Shown in pieces: positions 40,101-49,043 of a stretch of 64,000 nucleotides of DNA; position 1 is the first letter of the stretch, and every line of letters starts with the position of its first letter. A program made the position numbers and the translations under genes. The notes beneath the pieces are model-generated. The model had not been told where the DNA came from, did not search any database, and saw nothing but the letters and a program-made list of their open reading frames with translations. This stretch comes from Roseovarius amoyensis (lineage in GTDB: Bacteria > Pseudomonadota > Alphaproteobacteria > Rhodobacterales > Rhodobacteraceae): positions 1-64,000 of the forward strand of contig NZ_QITQ01000002.1 in NCBI RefSeq assembly GCF_003260265.1, read 5' to 3'.

Positions 40101-40445
40101 ATGTTCAAGGGACTGGGCCAGATGGGCGACATGGCCAAGATGATGAAGGCCGCCCAGGAAATGCAGAAAAAGATGGCCGACCTGCAGGAAGAGATGCACC
40201 GCATCACCGTCGAGGGCGAATCCGGCGCCGGCCTTGTCCGCGCCACCTGCACGGTGAAGGGAGAGCTCAAGGCGCTCGACATCGACCCGTCGATATTCAA
40301 CGCCGATGACAAGGAGGTGGTCGAGGACCTGATCCTTGCCGCGATCAAGGACGCCCAGGCCAAAGGCGGCGACCGCGCGAAAGAGGAAATGGGCAAGATC
40401 ACCGAGGGCATGGGCCTGCCCAAGGACATGGACCTGCCGTTCTGA
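40101..40445 (+). CDS. ybaB: YbaB/EbfC nucleoid-associated protein
   Basis: This 114-residue DNA-binding protein has the typical Met/Lys/Glu-rich N-terminal helix ([21 protein letters not shown]) and the central beta region ([29 protein letters not shown]). It forms dimers that bind DNA and is genetically linked to RecR. It is followed 13 bases later by recR. Confidence 0.95.
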   Translation: MFKGLGQMGDMAKMMKAAQEMQKKMADLQEEMHRITVEGESGAGLVRATCTVKGELKALDIDPSIFNADDKEVVEDLILAAIKDAQAKGGDRAKEEMGKITEGMGLPKDMDLPF

Positions 40446-40458
40446 GCCGGCCCCACGC

Positions 40459-41052
40459 ATGAGCCCCACCCGCGACATCGAGGCGCTGATAGAGCTGATG
40501 GCCCGCCTGCCGGGTTTGGGCCCCCGCTCTGCCCGGCGCGCGGTGTTGCAACTGGTGCGCAAGCGCGACCTACTGATGGCGCCGCTGGCCGCGCAATTGC
40601 TCAAGGTCGCGGAAACGGCGCGGGAATGCGCCCTGTGCGGCAATGTCGGCACCACCGAGATCTGCCATATCTGCGCCGACGAGCGGCGCGCCAACGGCGA
40701 AATCTGCGTGGTCGAGGATGTGGCCGACCTGTGGGCGATGGAACGCGCCGGCGTCTTCAAGGGCCGCTATCACGTTCTGGGCGGCACGCTCAGCGCGCTC
40801 GACCAGATCGGGCCGGAACAGCTGCGCATCCCGGCGCTGGTCGCCCGCGTGGCGGACGAGGGCGTGACAGAGGTGATCCTGGCGCTGAACGCCACCATCG
40901 ACGGCCAGACCACCGCCCACTACATCGCCGATCAGCTGGAGGGGCGCGTGCGCCTGACCTCGCTGGCGCAGGGCGTGCCGGTGGGGGGCGAGCTGGACTA
41001 TCTTGACGATGGCACCATCAGCGCCGCGCTCAGCGCCCGCAAGGACATCTGA
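40459..41052 (+). CDS. recR: recombination mediator protein RecR
   Basis: This 197-residue RecR has an N-terminal helix-hairpin-helix ([17 protein letters not shown]), a four-cysteine zinc finger ([16 protein letters not shown]), a Toprim domain ([26 protein letters not shown]) and the C-terminal Walker-B-like tail ([18 protein letters not shown]). It loads RecA at gaps together with RecF/RecO. It is in an operon with ybaB. Confidence 0.97.
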   Translation: MSPTRDIEALIELMARLPGLGPRSARRAVLQLVRKRDLLMAPLAAQLLKVAETARECALCGNVGTTEICHICADERRANGEICVVEDVADLWAMERAGVFKGRYHVLGGTLSALDQIGPEQLRIPALVARVADEGVTEVILALNATIDGQTTAHYIADQLEGRVRLTSLAQGVPVGGELDYLDDGTISAALSARKDI

Positions 41053-41070
41053 GCAGCGGCGCGGCGGGCC

Positions 41071-41832
41071 TCAGCGGCCGGTGTCTTCGTCGTCCTCGTC
41101 GTCCTCGTCCGCATCGGGCAGGTTGAACAGGCTTTCGGCGTCGAACTCGCGCTCTTCTTCCTTTTCCTCGTCACTGCTGCCCGACAGGCTGAAGGTTTCC
41201 AGCCCCTCGATCGCGGTGGGGATCTTCGGCTCGGTCGACATGCCGAGGCTCTGCTCGGTCGACAAGAGCTTGCGGCGCTCGTCGTCGTCCATGGTCACGC
41301 CCTCGCTGGCCCGCTTGGCGGCGGCCTTTTGCACGGCGGCGTCCAGTTCGGACTGCTTGCACAGGCCCAGCGCCACCGGGTCGATGGGCTGCATGTTCGA
41401 GATGTTCCAATGCGTGCGTTCGCGGATCGACTGGATCGTGGGCTTGGTGGTGCCCACAAGGCGCGCGATCTGTGCGTCGGCCAGTTCCGGGTGGAACTTG
41501 ACCAGCCACAGGATGGCGTTGGGCCGGTCCTGGCGCTTGGACAGCGGCGTATAGCGTGGCCCGCGGCGCTTTTCCTCGCCCTCGGCGGCGGGGTTGTGCT
41601 TGAGCCGCAGCTCGTGGGTGGGGTCTTTTTCGCCCCTGTCGATCTCTTCCTGCGTCAGCTGGTTGTTGGCGATCGGGTCGAACCCCTTGACGCCCGCAGC
41701 CACGTCGCCATCGGCGATGCCCTGGATTTCCAGCTCGTGCATGCCGACGAAATCGGCGATCTGCCGAAAGCTGAGCGTGGTATTGTCGATCAGCCAGACG
41801 GCCGTCGCCTTTGTCATGAGCGGTTTTGCCAT
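41071..41832 (-). CDS. DUF1013 / TrcR-like regulator
   Basis: This 253-residue protein belongs to DUF1013, an alphaproteobacterial family with helix-turn-helix character (the TLSFRQIADFVGMHELEIQGIADG and ADAQIARLVGTTKPTIQSIRERT segments). Homologues have been linked to cell-cycle transcription. The C-terminus is very acidic (about 40 residues dominated by Asp and Glu). ATG at 41832 (MAKPLMTKATAVWLID) is chosen; the frame upstream is a shadow of the divergent RNase gene. It is convergent with recR, 18 bases apart. Confidence 0.85.
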   Translation of the reverse strand: MAKPLMTKATAVWLIDNTTLSFRQIADFVGMHELEIQGIADGDVAAGVKGFDPIANNQLTQEEIDRGEKDPTHELRLKHNPAAEGEEKRRGPRYTPLSKRQDRPNAILWLVKFHPELADAQIARLVGTTKPTIQSIRERTHWNISNMQPIDPVALGLCKQSELDAAVQKAAAKRASEGVTMDDDERRKLLSTEQSLGMSTEPKIPTAIEGLETFSLSGSSDEEKEEEREFDAESLFNLPDADEDDEDDEDTGR

Positions 41833-41967
41833 CCTTAACCCTTCCTTGACGCAAATCTTCCCCGTCGCCTGAAATGGCTGCCCCGCCTGGGGGCAAGTTT
41901 CCGTTGTCGGGGAACCTGGCGCGTATATAGTCGCCTGCGGAATAAAAGGAAAGGGCTGAAAACCGGC

Positions 41968-42600
41968 ATGAAACGCCTGGCCGCCGTGATAATTTTCTGG
42001 GCCTGCGCCGCTTTCGCTGATGGCGAGCGCGCGGGCGAATTCGACTATTACGTGCTTTCGCTCAGCTGGTCGCCCACTTGGTGCGCGATCGAGGGCGAGG
42101 CGCGCGATGCCGAACAGTGCCGTCGCGGCGCCGGGTCGGGCTGGATGCTGCACGGGCTCTGGCCGCAATACGAACGCGGCTGGCCGTCGCATTGCCACTC
42201 GGCCCGGATGCCGCCTTCGCGCGCCACGACGGCGGCGATGGCCGATATCATGGGCTCGTCCGGCCTGGCCTGGTACCAGTGGAAGAAACACGGTTCCTGC
42301 TCGGGGTTGTCGGGGGCGGATTACTACGCCCTTGCGCGCCACGCCTATGAAAGCGTCAACCGCCCCGACGTCTTTCGCAAGCTGCAAGATCCGGTGCGCC
42401 TGCCGGCCAGGGTGGTCGAAGAGGCATTTCTGAAGGCCAACCCGGGCTGGACGGCGGACATGCTGACCATCACCTGCCGCGACGGCCGCATCCAGGAGGC
42501 GCGGCTTTGCCTGACAAGGGGGCTGGAGCCGGTGCCCTGCGGGCGTGACATAGCGCGCGATTGCCGGCTGTCGGATGCGCTCTTCGCGCCGATCAGGTAG
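41968..42600 (+). CDS. ribonuclease T2 family protein (exported)
   Basis: This 210-residue RNase T2 has a signal peptide (about residues 1-18, ending AAFA) and both catalytic blocks: CAS I in GWMLHGLWPQYERG and CAS II in WKKHGSC. These supply the two catalytic histidines and the Glu/Lys pair. It should degrade RNA in the periplasm or outside the cell, useful for phosphate or nucleotide scavenging. There are six or more cysteines, as expected for a disulfide-stabilised enzyme. Confidence 0.93.
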   Translation: MKRLAAVIIFWACAAFADGERAGEFDYYVLSLSWSPTWCAIEGEARDAEQCRRGAGSGWMLHGLWPQYERGWPSHCHSARMPPSRATTAAMADIMGSSGLAWYQWKKHGSCSGLSGADYYALARHAYESVNRPDVFRKLQDPVRLPARVVEEAFLKANPGWTADMLTITCRDGRIQEARLCLTRGLEPVPCGRDIARDCRLSDALFAPIR

Positions 42601-42661
42601 GCGCACCTGCTTCTTTCTGGTCTCAAATACCCAAATCCGCCCCGTCCGTCCCGCGCCGGTG

Positions 42662-43213
42662 TCAGAAAAGCCGCGCCACCAGCACCACCACCGTAAGCGG
42701 CCACATGACGACATGCAGCACATGGTCGAACCAGTTGCTGCTGCCCCAGCCTATGACCCAGGCGGCTTGTCCCAACACCGCGATGAGCGGGATGAACCAG
42801 TTGCCGGTCACGAACCCGTAGGCGCAAAGCACCAGCACCATCACCGCCACCGGCAGCGGGGCATAGCCCAGCCGATAGGCATCGACCGGGATCACCCCGA
42901 AGGCTGCGGCGAGGAACCCGGTGTACAGCACCAGGAACGCCACCAGCTCCCATGTTGCAAAGCCCGGCATTGGCACGCCCAGCCTGACCGCGACATGGCG
43001 CAGCGCCAGCGCCGGCAGCATCACGCCAAAGGGCGCCAGCAGCGCGATCGCGCCGCCCACCGCCACGCTGTCACGAAAGGCCAGCACCACGCCCGCGCCC
43101 GCCAGTGCGCCCAGCCCCGCGGACAGGCCGGGCGGAGCGATCCATCCGGCCAGCGCAAAGGCCACCCAGCCCGACAGCACAGCCAGCGCGGCCGAGGCGC
43201 CGAGCCCGCTCAT
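42662..43213 (-). CDS. polytopic membrane protein of unknown function
   Basis: This 183-residue, very hydrophobic protein has about five to six transmembrane segments and few charged residues; conserved-looking polar positions include ITWxF-type Trp/Asn in the last third (FVTGNWFIPLIAV; GWGSSNWFDHVLHVVMW). I do not recognise the family. ATG at 43213 overlaps the stop of the sialidase-like gene (ATGA), so the two are translationally coupled and probably act together. Confidence 0.7.
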   Translation of the reverse strand: MSGLGASAALAVLSGWVAFALAGWIAPPGLSAGLGALAGAGVVLAFRDSVAVGGAIALLAPFGVMLPALALRHVAVRLGVPMPGFATWELVAFLVLYTGFLAAAFGVIPVDAYRLGYAPLPVAVMVLVLCAYGFVTGNWFIPLIAVLGQAAWVIGWGSSNWFDHVLHVVMWPLTVVVLVARLF

Positions 43214-44334
43214 TGCGCCGCCACCCAGGCAGGGTTGAACACATGCGCGACGACGCCGCGCTTGGTGCCCTTGGAATAGGTCAGCACGATCTCGTCGCCG
43301 GGCAGGCGGCGCAGCATAGGATAGCGCAGCGCACCGTCGCCCTCGAACTGGCGCAGCCGCCGCCATTCGGCGCCCTCATTGGTGCCCAATATCAGCCGCA
43401 GCCGCTGCGGGCGGTCGGCGTCGTCGTTGATCGCCATCAGGATGCGCCCCTCGCCCAGGTTCAGCGCCGCAACCGGAGAGCTGGGGTTCTCGATCCCCAC
43501 CGGGGCTGCAGGGGACCAGCTCTGCCCGCCATCCTGGGTGCGGCTGACCAGCAACTGGTGGCTGGGGTCGAAGTCGCGCAGAAAGGCCAGCGCGCGGGTT
43601 TCGTCCAGCGGCACGATCATCGGTTGGATCGGCTTGCCCGCCCCCGGTGCCGCGCCGATGCGGCGAGTGTCGCGCACCCGCCCATGCCGGTCGAGCCGCA
43701 CCAGCAGGCCATATGTCGCGCCCATCTCGAAATAGGCGGGCAGGGCGTGGGTGCCATCGTCATAGGCCACCATCGGCGATTTCACGAGGTTCGAGCGGTT
43801 CAGCAGCGGCGAGAGGTTCAGCTTGTGCGCTTGCTCGGGCCCGCCGTCCGCCATCCGCACATCGACGACCGAGGCCATTGCCCACCCGCCGACCGAGGCC
43901 ACCGTGGCATAGAGCGCGCCCGGCACGGCCTCGTTCTCGATGGTGTTGCCCAGCGTCACCACGATCTGGCTGGGCGTCATCGCCGCTCCCAGATCGCCCC
44001 GGGTCAGCAGCGGGGCAGAGGGCCCTGCCTGCCATCCATCCGGGCCACGGGAAAAGCTGGCGGCGTGTATGTCCACATCCGCCTGCGCCTCGGCCGAGCC
44101 TTCGAACCACAGCAGGTCGAACCCCTCTGGCGTCAGGCGGATCGCGGGCGAATGAGCCTGCCCGGTTTCGGGGGTGTAATCGAAGACGGTCTGAAACATC
44201 GGCTGGCCGGTAACCGCCACCGGCGCGGGCAGGGCAAAACGCCACTGCGGCGGCTCGTCGGCCCTGGCCGCCCACAGGCTCAGGCACAGGCTGATCGCCG
44301 CCAGCACCAGTATCGCCGCCTGCGCGGTGCCCAT
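43210..44334 (-). CDS. sialidase-like (BNR/Asp-box) exported protein
   Basis: This 374-residue protein has a signal sequence (residues 1-25, ending WAARA) and a beta-propeller-like body. One clear Asp box is visible (TQDGGQSW), with a degenerate one near GTNEGAEW. The spacing and the R-x-P-M-L-R region resemble exo-alpha-sialidases or the related BNR-repeat glycosidases found beside export genes. Catalytic residues cannot be assigned confidently. It is coupled to the downstream membrane protein and lies 4 bases after the quinone oxidoreductase stop. Confidence 0.72.
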   Translation of the reverse strand: MGTAQAAILVLAAISLCLSLWAARADEPPQWRFALPAPVAVTGQPMFQTVFDYTPETGQAHSPAIRLTPEGFDLLWFEGSAEAQADVDIHAASFSRGPDGWQAGPSAPLLTRGDLGAAMTPSQIVVTLGNTIENEAVPGALYATVASVGGWAMASVVDVRMADGGPEQAHKLNLSPLLNRSNLVKSPMVAYDDGTHALPAYFEMGATYGLLVRLDRHGRVRDTRRIGAAPGAGKPIQPMIVPLDETRALAFLRDFDPSHQLLVSRTQDGGQSWSPAAPVGIENPSSPVAALNLGEGRILMAINDDADRPQRLRLILGTNEGAEWRRLRQFEGDGALRYPMLRRLPGDEIVLTYSKGTKRGVVAHVFNPAWVAAQ

Positions 44335-44338
44335 GTGC

Positions 44339-45322
44339 TCAGCCCACCTTCAGCACGATCTTGCCGATATGGCCGCTCGATTCCATGCGCGCATGGGCGT
44401 CGGCCGCGTCGGCCAGCGCGAATTCCGAATCGATCACCGGCGCGACGCGGCCGGCCTCGATCAGGGGCCAGACATTGGCGCGCAGGGCCTCGGCGATGCC
44501 GGCCTTGGCCTGGTCGCTTTGCGGGCGCAGGGTGCTGCCGGTGATGGTCAGCCGCCGCATCATTACCTGGGCAAAGTTGAGCGTCACCTTGGGCCCCTGC
44601 AAGAAGGCGATCTGCACAAGTCGGCCATCATCGGCCAGGGCTTTGACGTTGCGCGGCAGGTAGTCGCCGCCGACCATGTCGAGGATCAGGTCAGCACCAC
44701 CCTCGGCGCGCAGCACCTCGACGAAATCCTCTTCGCGATAGTTGATCGCCCGCTCGGCGCCCAGCTCAACGCATTTGGCGCATTTGTCGGGCGAACCGGC
44801 GGTGGCAAAGACCCGCGCGCCGAATGCCCGCGCAAGCTGAATCGCGGTGGTGCCGATGCCGGACGAGCCGCCATGCACCAGGAACCGTTCGCCCCCGCGC
44901 AAGGCCCCACGCTGAAAGACGTTGTGCCAGACGGTGAAAAAGGTCTCTGGCAGGCACGCGGCCTCTCGCAGGCCCAGCCCGGCGGGCACCGGCAGGCAAT
45001 GCGCCGCCGGGGTGGCGACGTATTGGGCATAGCCGCCGCCTGGCAGGAGCGCGCAGACCTCGTCGCCCACCTGCCAGCCCGTCACGCCGGGACCTGTGGC
45101 CGCGATCCGGCCCGCGGCCTCAAGCCCCGGCAGGTCGCTGGCGCCGGGGGGCGGGGCGTACATCCCGGCCCGTTGTAGCGCGTCGGGCCGGTTCACGCCC
45201 GCGAACGCCACCTCGATCACCACCTCGCCGTGGCCCGGCGCCGGCACCGGGCGCGTGGCCGGTTTCAAAACCTCCGGCCCGCCGGGTTCGGTGATCTCGA
45301 TCGCGGTCATCATGTCAGTCAT
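44339..45322 (-). CDS. NAD(P)H:quinone oxidoreductase (zinc-independent MDR family, Qor/PIG3-like)
   Basis: This 327-residue medium-chain reductase has the opening TAIEITEPGGPEVLKPATRPVP, the N-R-P-D-A-L-Q-R-A-G segment, and the NADPH-binding region HGGSSGIGTTAIQLARAFGARVFATAGSPDK. It lacks the structural and catalytic zinc ligands of alcohol dehydrogenases. The PIG3 group reduces quinones with NADPH. ATG at 45322 overlaps the end of COQ9 by 8 bases, which suggests co-expression. Confidence 0.9.
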   Translation of the reverse strand: MTDMMTAIEITEPGGPEVLKPATRPVPAPGHGEVVIEVAFAGVNRPDALQRAGMYAPPPGASDLPGLEAAGRIAATGPGVTGWQVGDEVCALLPGGGYAQYVATPAAHCLPVPAGLGLREAACLPETFFTVWHNVFQRGALRGGERFLVHGGSSGIGTTAIQLARAFGARVFATAGSPDKCAKCVELGAERAINYREEDFVEVLRAEGGADLILDMVGGDYLPRNVKALADDGRLVQIAFLQGPKVTLNFAQVMMRRLTITGSTLRPQSDQAKAGIAEALRANVWPLIEAGRVAPVIDSEFALADAADAHARMESSGHIGKIVLKVG

Positions 45323-46025
45323 GCGTGTTTTCCTCGTGTTCCTGCATTGACCAGCTGCCGGGCATGCCGGCGCCGGGCGGCCCATTGGGCGGCTTGATTG
45401 ATCCCAGAAAAGCCAGCGGCCCGCGCATCAGCCCGGCCACCAGCGGATTGGCGCGCGCCTGCGACTTGACCTTTTCGAACTGCATCACGTCAGCGATCCG
45501 GCGGTCGAGAAAGGTCCATGTGCGGGCGTGGTCCTCGCTGTCGTCGCCCAGCCAGAAAAGCACGGTCGAGCCATAGACCGCCGACAGCGTGGCGCGCTTG
45601 GTGTACCAGTTCACGTCATCGGCGCTGTCGCCCAGCGCCGTCCAGATCCGGTCGGCGGTGCGCCAGATCGCCTGCGCCCCGTCCAGCGCGTGCTGGGGCA
45701 GGGCGAACAGGGTCATCCCCCGGCGCACCAGTTCCTTGTCCTCGGCGGCCTCGATTCGCAGCCGCACCGCCAGCGTGACTTTGTCGCGAAAGCGCATGTC
45801 GCTCAGGTCCGCGGCTTCCAGCCGGCGCAGCATCTCGGCGTCGCCCTGTTCGTGGAACGCCAGCGCCAGGTCAACCGCGCCTCGCGGGCAGACCGCGCGC
45901 GCCAGCGCCGGGCTGATGCCGGTGTCCTCGACCGCGGCGTCAAAGGTGGTCTCGCTCCAGCCGTCGAACGGGACATGCAGGCAGGCCGCCTGCAGGAGTT
46001 TCGATTTCACGTCGCTGTCAGTCAT
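45315..46025 (-). CDS. COQ9-family ubiquinone biosynthesis protein
   Basis: This 236-residue protein matches the COQ9 family: an N-terminal TetR-like helical part (SKLLQAACLHVPFDGWSETTFDAAVEDTGIS) and a C-terminal lipid-binding domain containing DVNWYTKRATLSAVYGSTVLFWLGD. COQ9 binds lipid and assists hydroxylation steps of ubiquinone synthesis. It is divergent from rpsU with a 113-base gap, an arrangement I associate with alphaproteobacteria. Confidence 0.9.
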   Translation of the reverse strand: MTDSDVKSKLLQAACLHVPFDGWSETTFDAAVEDTGISPALARAVCPRGAVDLALAFHEQGDAEMLRRLEAADLSDMRFRDKVTLAVRLRIEAAEDKELVRRGMTLFALPQHALDGAQAIWRTADRIWTALGDSADDVNWYTKRATLSAVYGSTVLFWLGDDSEDHARTWTFLDRRIADVMQFEKVKSQARANPLVAGLMRGPLAFLGSIKPPNGPPGAGMPGSWSMQEHEENTHD

Positions 46026-46138
46026 CTGCGCCCTTTCTTGCCTGGCGCGGCCACCCTAGACAAACTGAAACCGCTTTGCTATATCGCGACTTCCTGCATT
46101 TTCATGCAACTCAAACCTAGAAAGGTGGTGAAAACCAC

Positions 46139-46345
46139 ATGCAGGTCAGTGTTCGCGATAACAATGTCGATCAGGCGCTTCGTGCCCTGAAGAAAAAGCT
46201 GCAGCGCGAAGGCGTGTTCCGCGAAATGAAGCTCAAGCAACATTTCGAGAAACCGTCCGAGAAACGCGCGCGCGAAAAGGCCGAGGCCATCCGCCGCGCC
46301 CGCAAGTTGGCGCGCAAGAAGGCCCAGCGCGAAGGTCTGCTCTGA
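46139..46345 (+). CDS. rpsU: 30S ribosomal protein S21
   Basis: This 68-residue, strongly basic protein has the S21 pattern ([22 protein letters not shown] ending with a run of Arg/Lys-rich helix). A ribosome-binding site (AAAGGTGG) precedes the ATG. It takes part in initiation on the 30S subunit. A terminator follows. Confidence 0.96.
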   Translation: MQVSVRDNNVDQALRALKKKLQREGVFREMKLKQHFEKPSEKRAREKAEAIRRARKLARKKAQREGLL

Positions 46346-46383
46346 GCCGAGCCGACCGATGATCGGCAAGCGATCCACGACGA

Positions 46384-46412
46384 CCCCCGGCGAGTGTGTC
46401 CGGGGGTTTGTC
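46384..46412 (+). terminator. rho-independent terminator of rpsU
   Basis: CCCCCGG and CCGGGGG form a 7-bp stem around a 9-base loop, followed by TTTG, about 40 bases after the rpsU stop. The T run is short, so efficiency is uncertain. Confidence 0.65.
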
Positions 46413-46449
46413 ATTTCCCCCCTCAAGCGCCCTGTTGGTTTTCCGAGAC

Positions 46450-47112
46450 ATGAAAACAGACATCATCCTTGACCGGCTTGCGCTGGTCCTGATCGCAATC
46501 ACGCTGGTGGCCGCTTTCGTGATCGCGCAGGTCTCTCCCGAGTATTTCCAGGACGAATTCGCGAACGAGGACCGGCTGGTCGAAAACGGCACGGCGATAT
46601 TCCTGTTCGTCGCGGCACTGGTGCTGTTCTGGCGGGCGGCGCGGTTTGCCGGGAACGGTGCACGCACCGCCGCCGGCCTGACCGTGCTTTATGCCCTGTT
46701 GTTCGTCTTTGCCGCCGGCGAGGAAATATCCTGGGGGCAGCGGATATTCGGCTGGGGCACGCCGGAATTCTTTGCCGAGAACAACTATCAGAACGAAACC
46801 AGCCTGCATAACCTGACGGTGGGCGGCTATCGGCTGGGTCGGACGCTGTTCGGCAGTGTCCTGACGGCGGTGCTGTTGCTTTACCTTGTCGTGTTGCCGC
46901 TGCTTTACCGGCGGGTCGGGGTCATCACGCGGCTGGCCGACCGGCTGGCGGTGCCCGTTCCACGGATGCATCACGGGGTCATCGCGGTGTTGGCCAGCCT
47001 GGTCGTCGCAGCCATCGACGCCAGACGCAATTGGGAAGTCTACGAACTGGTGTTCGCGCTGCTGGCGGTTTCGATCTTTCTGCGCCCGCAGACCCGGGAC
47101 AGGAACGACTAG
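46450..47112 (+). CDS. polytopic membrane protein with GEE-SWGQR signature (paralogue 1)
   Basis: This 220-residue protein of unknown function has about five to six transmembrane segments. Conserved polar motifs lie at membrane edges: E40-D-x3-E45, G90-E-E-I-S-W-G-Q-R98 with IFGW after it, N111-N-x-Q-x-E-T-x-L-H120-N-L, and W195-E-V-Y-E199. The next gene encodes a close paralogue with all of these retained. Clustered Glu, His and Trp in a membrane protein suggests a membrane-embedded enzyme (hydrolase or transferase), but no family can be named. There is no partner gene other than the paralogue. Confidence 0.78.
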   Translation: MKTDIILDRLALVLIAITLVAAFVIAQVSPEYFQDEFANEDRLVENGTAIFLFVAALVLFWRAARFAGNGARTAAGLTVLYALLFVFAAGEEISWGQRIFGWGTPEFFAENNYQNETSLHNLTVGGYRLGRTLFGSVLTAVLLLYLVVLPLLYRRVGVITRLADRLAVPVPRMHHGVIAVLASLVVAAIDARRNWEVYELVFALLAVSIFLRPQTRDRND

Positions 47113-47193
47113 GCCGACACGAACGACCAAGTGCTTGCGCAGGTCGGGCGTCCGCAATAGCTAGTCACGGAAACGAAAAGCAGGACAAGGCCC

Positions 47194-47847
47194 ATGACCC
47201 ACAGGATTGACTGGTTGCTGGTTGCCGCCCTTGGGGTGCTCGTGCTTTCGGTCGGGATCCATTTCTGGGATCCGATCTTTTTCGTGATACCCTATGCGTC
47301 CGAGGACGGGGTGATAGAATACGCCACCACCGCGTTTCTTGTCCTGAGCGCCATCATCCTGCTGGTCAACGCCAAGGCCCTGTGGCGGCGGGGCGTTGCC
47401 TTTGGCGCGGCGCTGACAATGCTATATGCGCTGTTGTTTTTTTTCGGCGCCGGGGAAGAGGTTTCATGGGGCCAGCGCATCTTTGGCTGGGAATCGGGCG
47501 ACTATTTCCAGGAAAACAATTTTCAGGGTGAAACCAACCTGCACAACCTGGTTGTCGGCAGCTCGCACCTGGCCAAGACGCTGTTCGGCAATGTGTTGAC
47601 GGCGGCGATCCTGCTTTACCTCGTGGTGCTGCCGCCGCTTTATCCGCGGATGGCATGGCTGCAGCGGCTGATGGATCGGCTGGTGGTGCCGGTGCCGTGG
47701 CTGCGTCACGGGATCGTTGCGGTCGTGGCCAGTCTGGTCATCGCCTTGATGGACCAGGAACGCAAATGGGAAGTCTATGAGCTGATCTTCAGCCTGCTGA
47801 CGGCCTCGATCTTCCTGAACCCGCAGAACCGCGACAAGACGCGCTGA
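47194..47847 (+). CDS. polytopic membrane protein with GEE-SWGQR signature (paralogue 2)
   Basis: This 217-residue paralogue of the preceding protein starts 81 bases after it. The shared core is YALLFFFGAGEEVSWGQRIF (residues 78-97) and the ENN-F-Q-x-E-T-N-L-H-N-L block (107-119). The upstream E37-D-x3-E42 and the late KWEVYEL (191-197) are also kept. Identity is low in the first transmembrane segment. The two genes look like a tandem duplication old enough for third-position divergence, possibly forming a heterodimer. Function is unknown. Confidence 0.78.
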   Translation: MTHRIDWLLVAALGVLVLSVGIHFWDPIFFVIPYASEDGVIEYATTAFLVLSAIILLVNAKALWRRGVAFGAALTMLYALLFFFGAGEEVSWGQRIFGWESGDYFQENNFQGETNLHNLVVGSSHLAKTLFGNVLTAAILLYLVVLPPLYPRMAWLQRLMDRLVVPVPWLRHGIVAVVASLVIALMDQERKWEVYELIFSLLTASIFLNPQNRDKTR

Positions 47848-47863
47848 CCACTCAGACGGCAGG

Positions 47864-48898
47864 TCAGATGATCTCATCCTCGTCGTAAAGCGGTGCTGCC
47901 TCGAGGTGGGCGGTCACGCCTTCGGCGGCGTGGTCGGCGCGCGGGGTTTCGGCGATGTGAAACAGTGCCTCGCCCTCGTAAACGGCGGGCATGTTCGACC
48001 GGCCGATGACGATACCGCCGGTTTCGGCGGTGATTTCGGCTTCGACCTCTCCGAACGGGTCGGAAACGGCCCCCAGCACGGTGCCAGGCGTCACCGCCGC
48101 GCCTATGGGGATGTAGCCGCGAAATATCCCGCCGGCGGGCGCGCGGTACCAGCGTGAGCTGCCGCTCAGAACCGAGGCATGGCGCAGTTTCGGCACGCCG
48201 CGCGTGCCGATCATGCCCAGGTGGTGCATCACCCGCAGAATGCCGCTGACACCGGCCCGCACAGCGAGTTCGTCAAAGCGTAGCCCCTCGCCCCCCTCGT
48301 AAAGCAGGACATCGACGCCCGCCTCTTCGGCCGCCATGCGCAGTGAACCTTCGCGCAGCTTCGAGGGGATGATCACCGGTGCGCCGAACGCGCGGGCCAG
48401 CTCGGCCAGGCGGTCGTTGTCGGGCGTCAGCCGGATCTGCGGCAGGTTCTGGCGGTGGATGGCCGCCGAATGCAGGTCGATACCGACATCAGAGCGCGCA
48501 ACGATCTCGGTCATGAAGATATGCGCCAGCCGCGACGCCATCGAGCCCTCGCTCAGCCCCGGAAAACAGCGGTTCAGGTCGCGCCGGTCAGGCAGGTAGC
48601 GCGAATGGTTGTGAAAGCCGAAGCTGTTGACGATGGGGATCGCCATCAGCGTGCCGGCCAGCGAGTCGAGCGCACGGGCGCGCAACAGGCGGCGCACGAT
48701 CTCGACGCCGATCACCTCGTCGCCGTGAATCGCGGCGGAAACGAACAGCACCGGGCCGGGCTTGTTGCCGTGGATCACATGCACCGACAGATCGACCGGG
48801 GTGTGATCCGAGAGCGTGCTGACGGGAACGCCGACCGTGCGCCGTGTGCCGGTCTCGATCACGTGGCCGTTGAGTGTGAAGGCGTCGCGCCTGCGCAT
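47864..48898 (-). CDS. succinylglutamate desuccinylase / aspartoacylase family metallohydrolase
   Basis: This 344-residue M14-like zinc enzyme has the first metal motif in AAIHGDEVIGVE (H-x2-E) and the later ligand in GIDLHSAA, followed by a C-terminal barrel-like domain (GIFRGYIPIGAAVTPGTVLG, PFGEVEAEI). The family removes acyl groups from amino acids or similar amides. The subgroup with this C-terminal domain is usually annotated only to family level. It is convergent with the membrane protein pair, 17 bases apart. Confidence 0.87.
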   Translation of the reverse strand: MRRRDAFTLNGHVIETGTRRTVGVPVSTLSDHTPVDLSVHVIHGNKPGPVLFVSAAIHGDEVIGVEIVRRLLRARALDSLAGTLMAIPIVNSFGFHNHSRYLPDRRDLNRCFPGLSEGSMASRLAHIFMTEIVARSDVGIDLHSAAIHRQNLPQIRLTPDNDRLAELARAFGAPVIIPSKLREGSLRMAAEEAGVDVLLYEGGEGLRFDELAVRAGVSGILRVMHHLGMIGTRGVPKLRHASVLSGSSRWYRAPAGGIFRGYIPIGAAVTPGTVLGAVSDPFGEVEAEITAETGGIVIGRSNMPAVYEGEALFHIAETPRADHAAEGVTAHLEAAPLYDEDEII

Positions 48899-49043
48899 GG
48901 TGGCATCCTTGCCGGTTCCGATAGGGGCTTAGGCAAAAACCCTGCACCTGTCCATTGCCCGACCGGGCGCGGCCCCTTCCAACGGGCGGACATATCCGTT
49001 AAACGCCGCGCGAGACCCGAAATTACCGGCGGACGGCAGGCCC

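Noticed and set aside
39666..40760. 364-codon minus-strand frame across the 106-bp repeats, ybaB and recR
   Set aside because: Its 5' half is antisense to ybaB and recR, and the rest is the repeat array; the recurring ELYGSQERERP-like strings simply reflect the DNA repeat.
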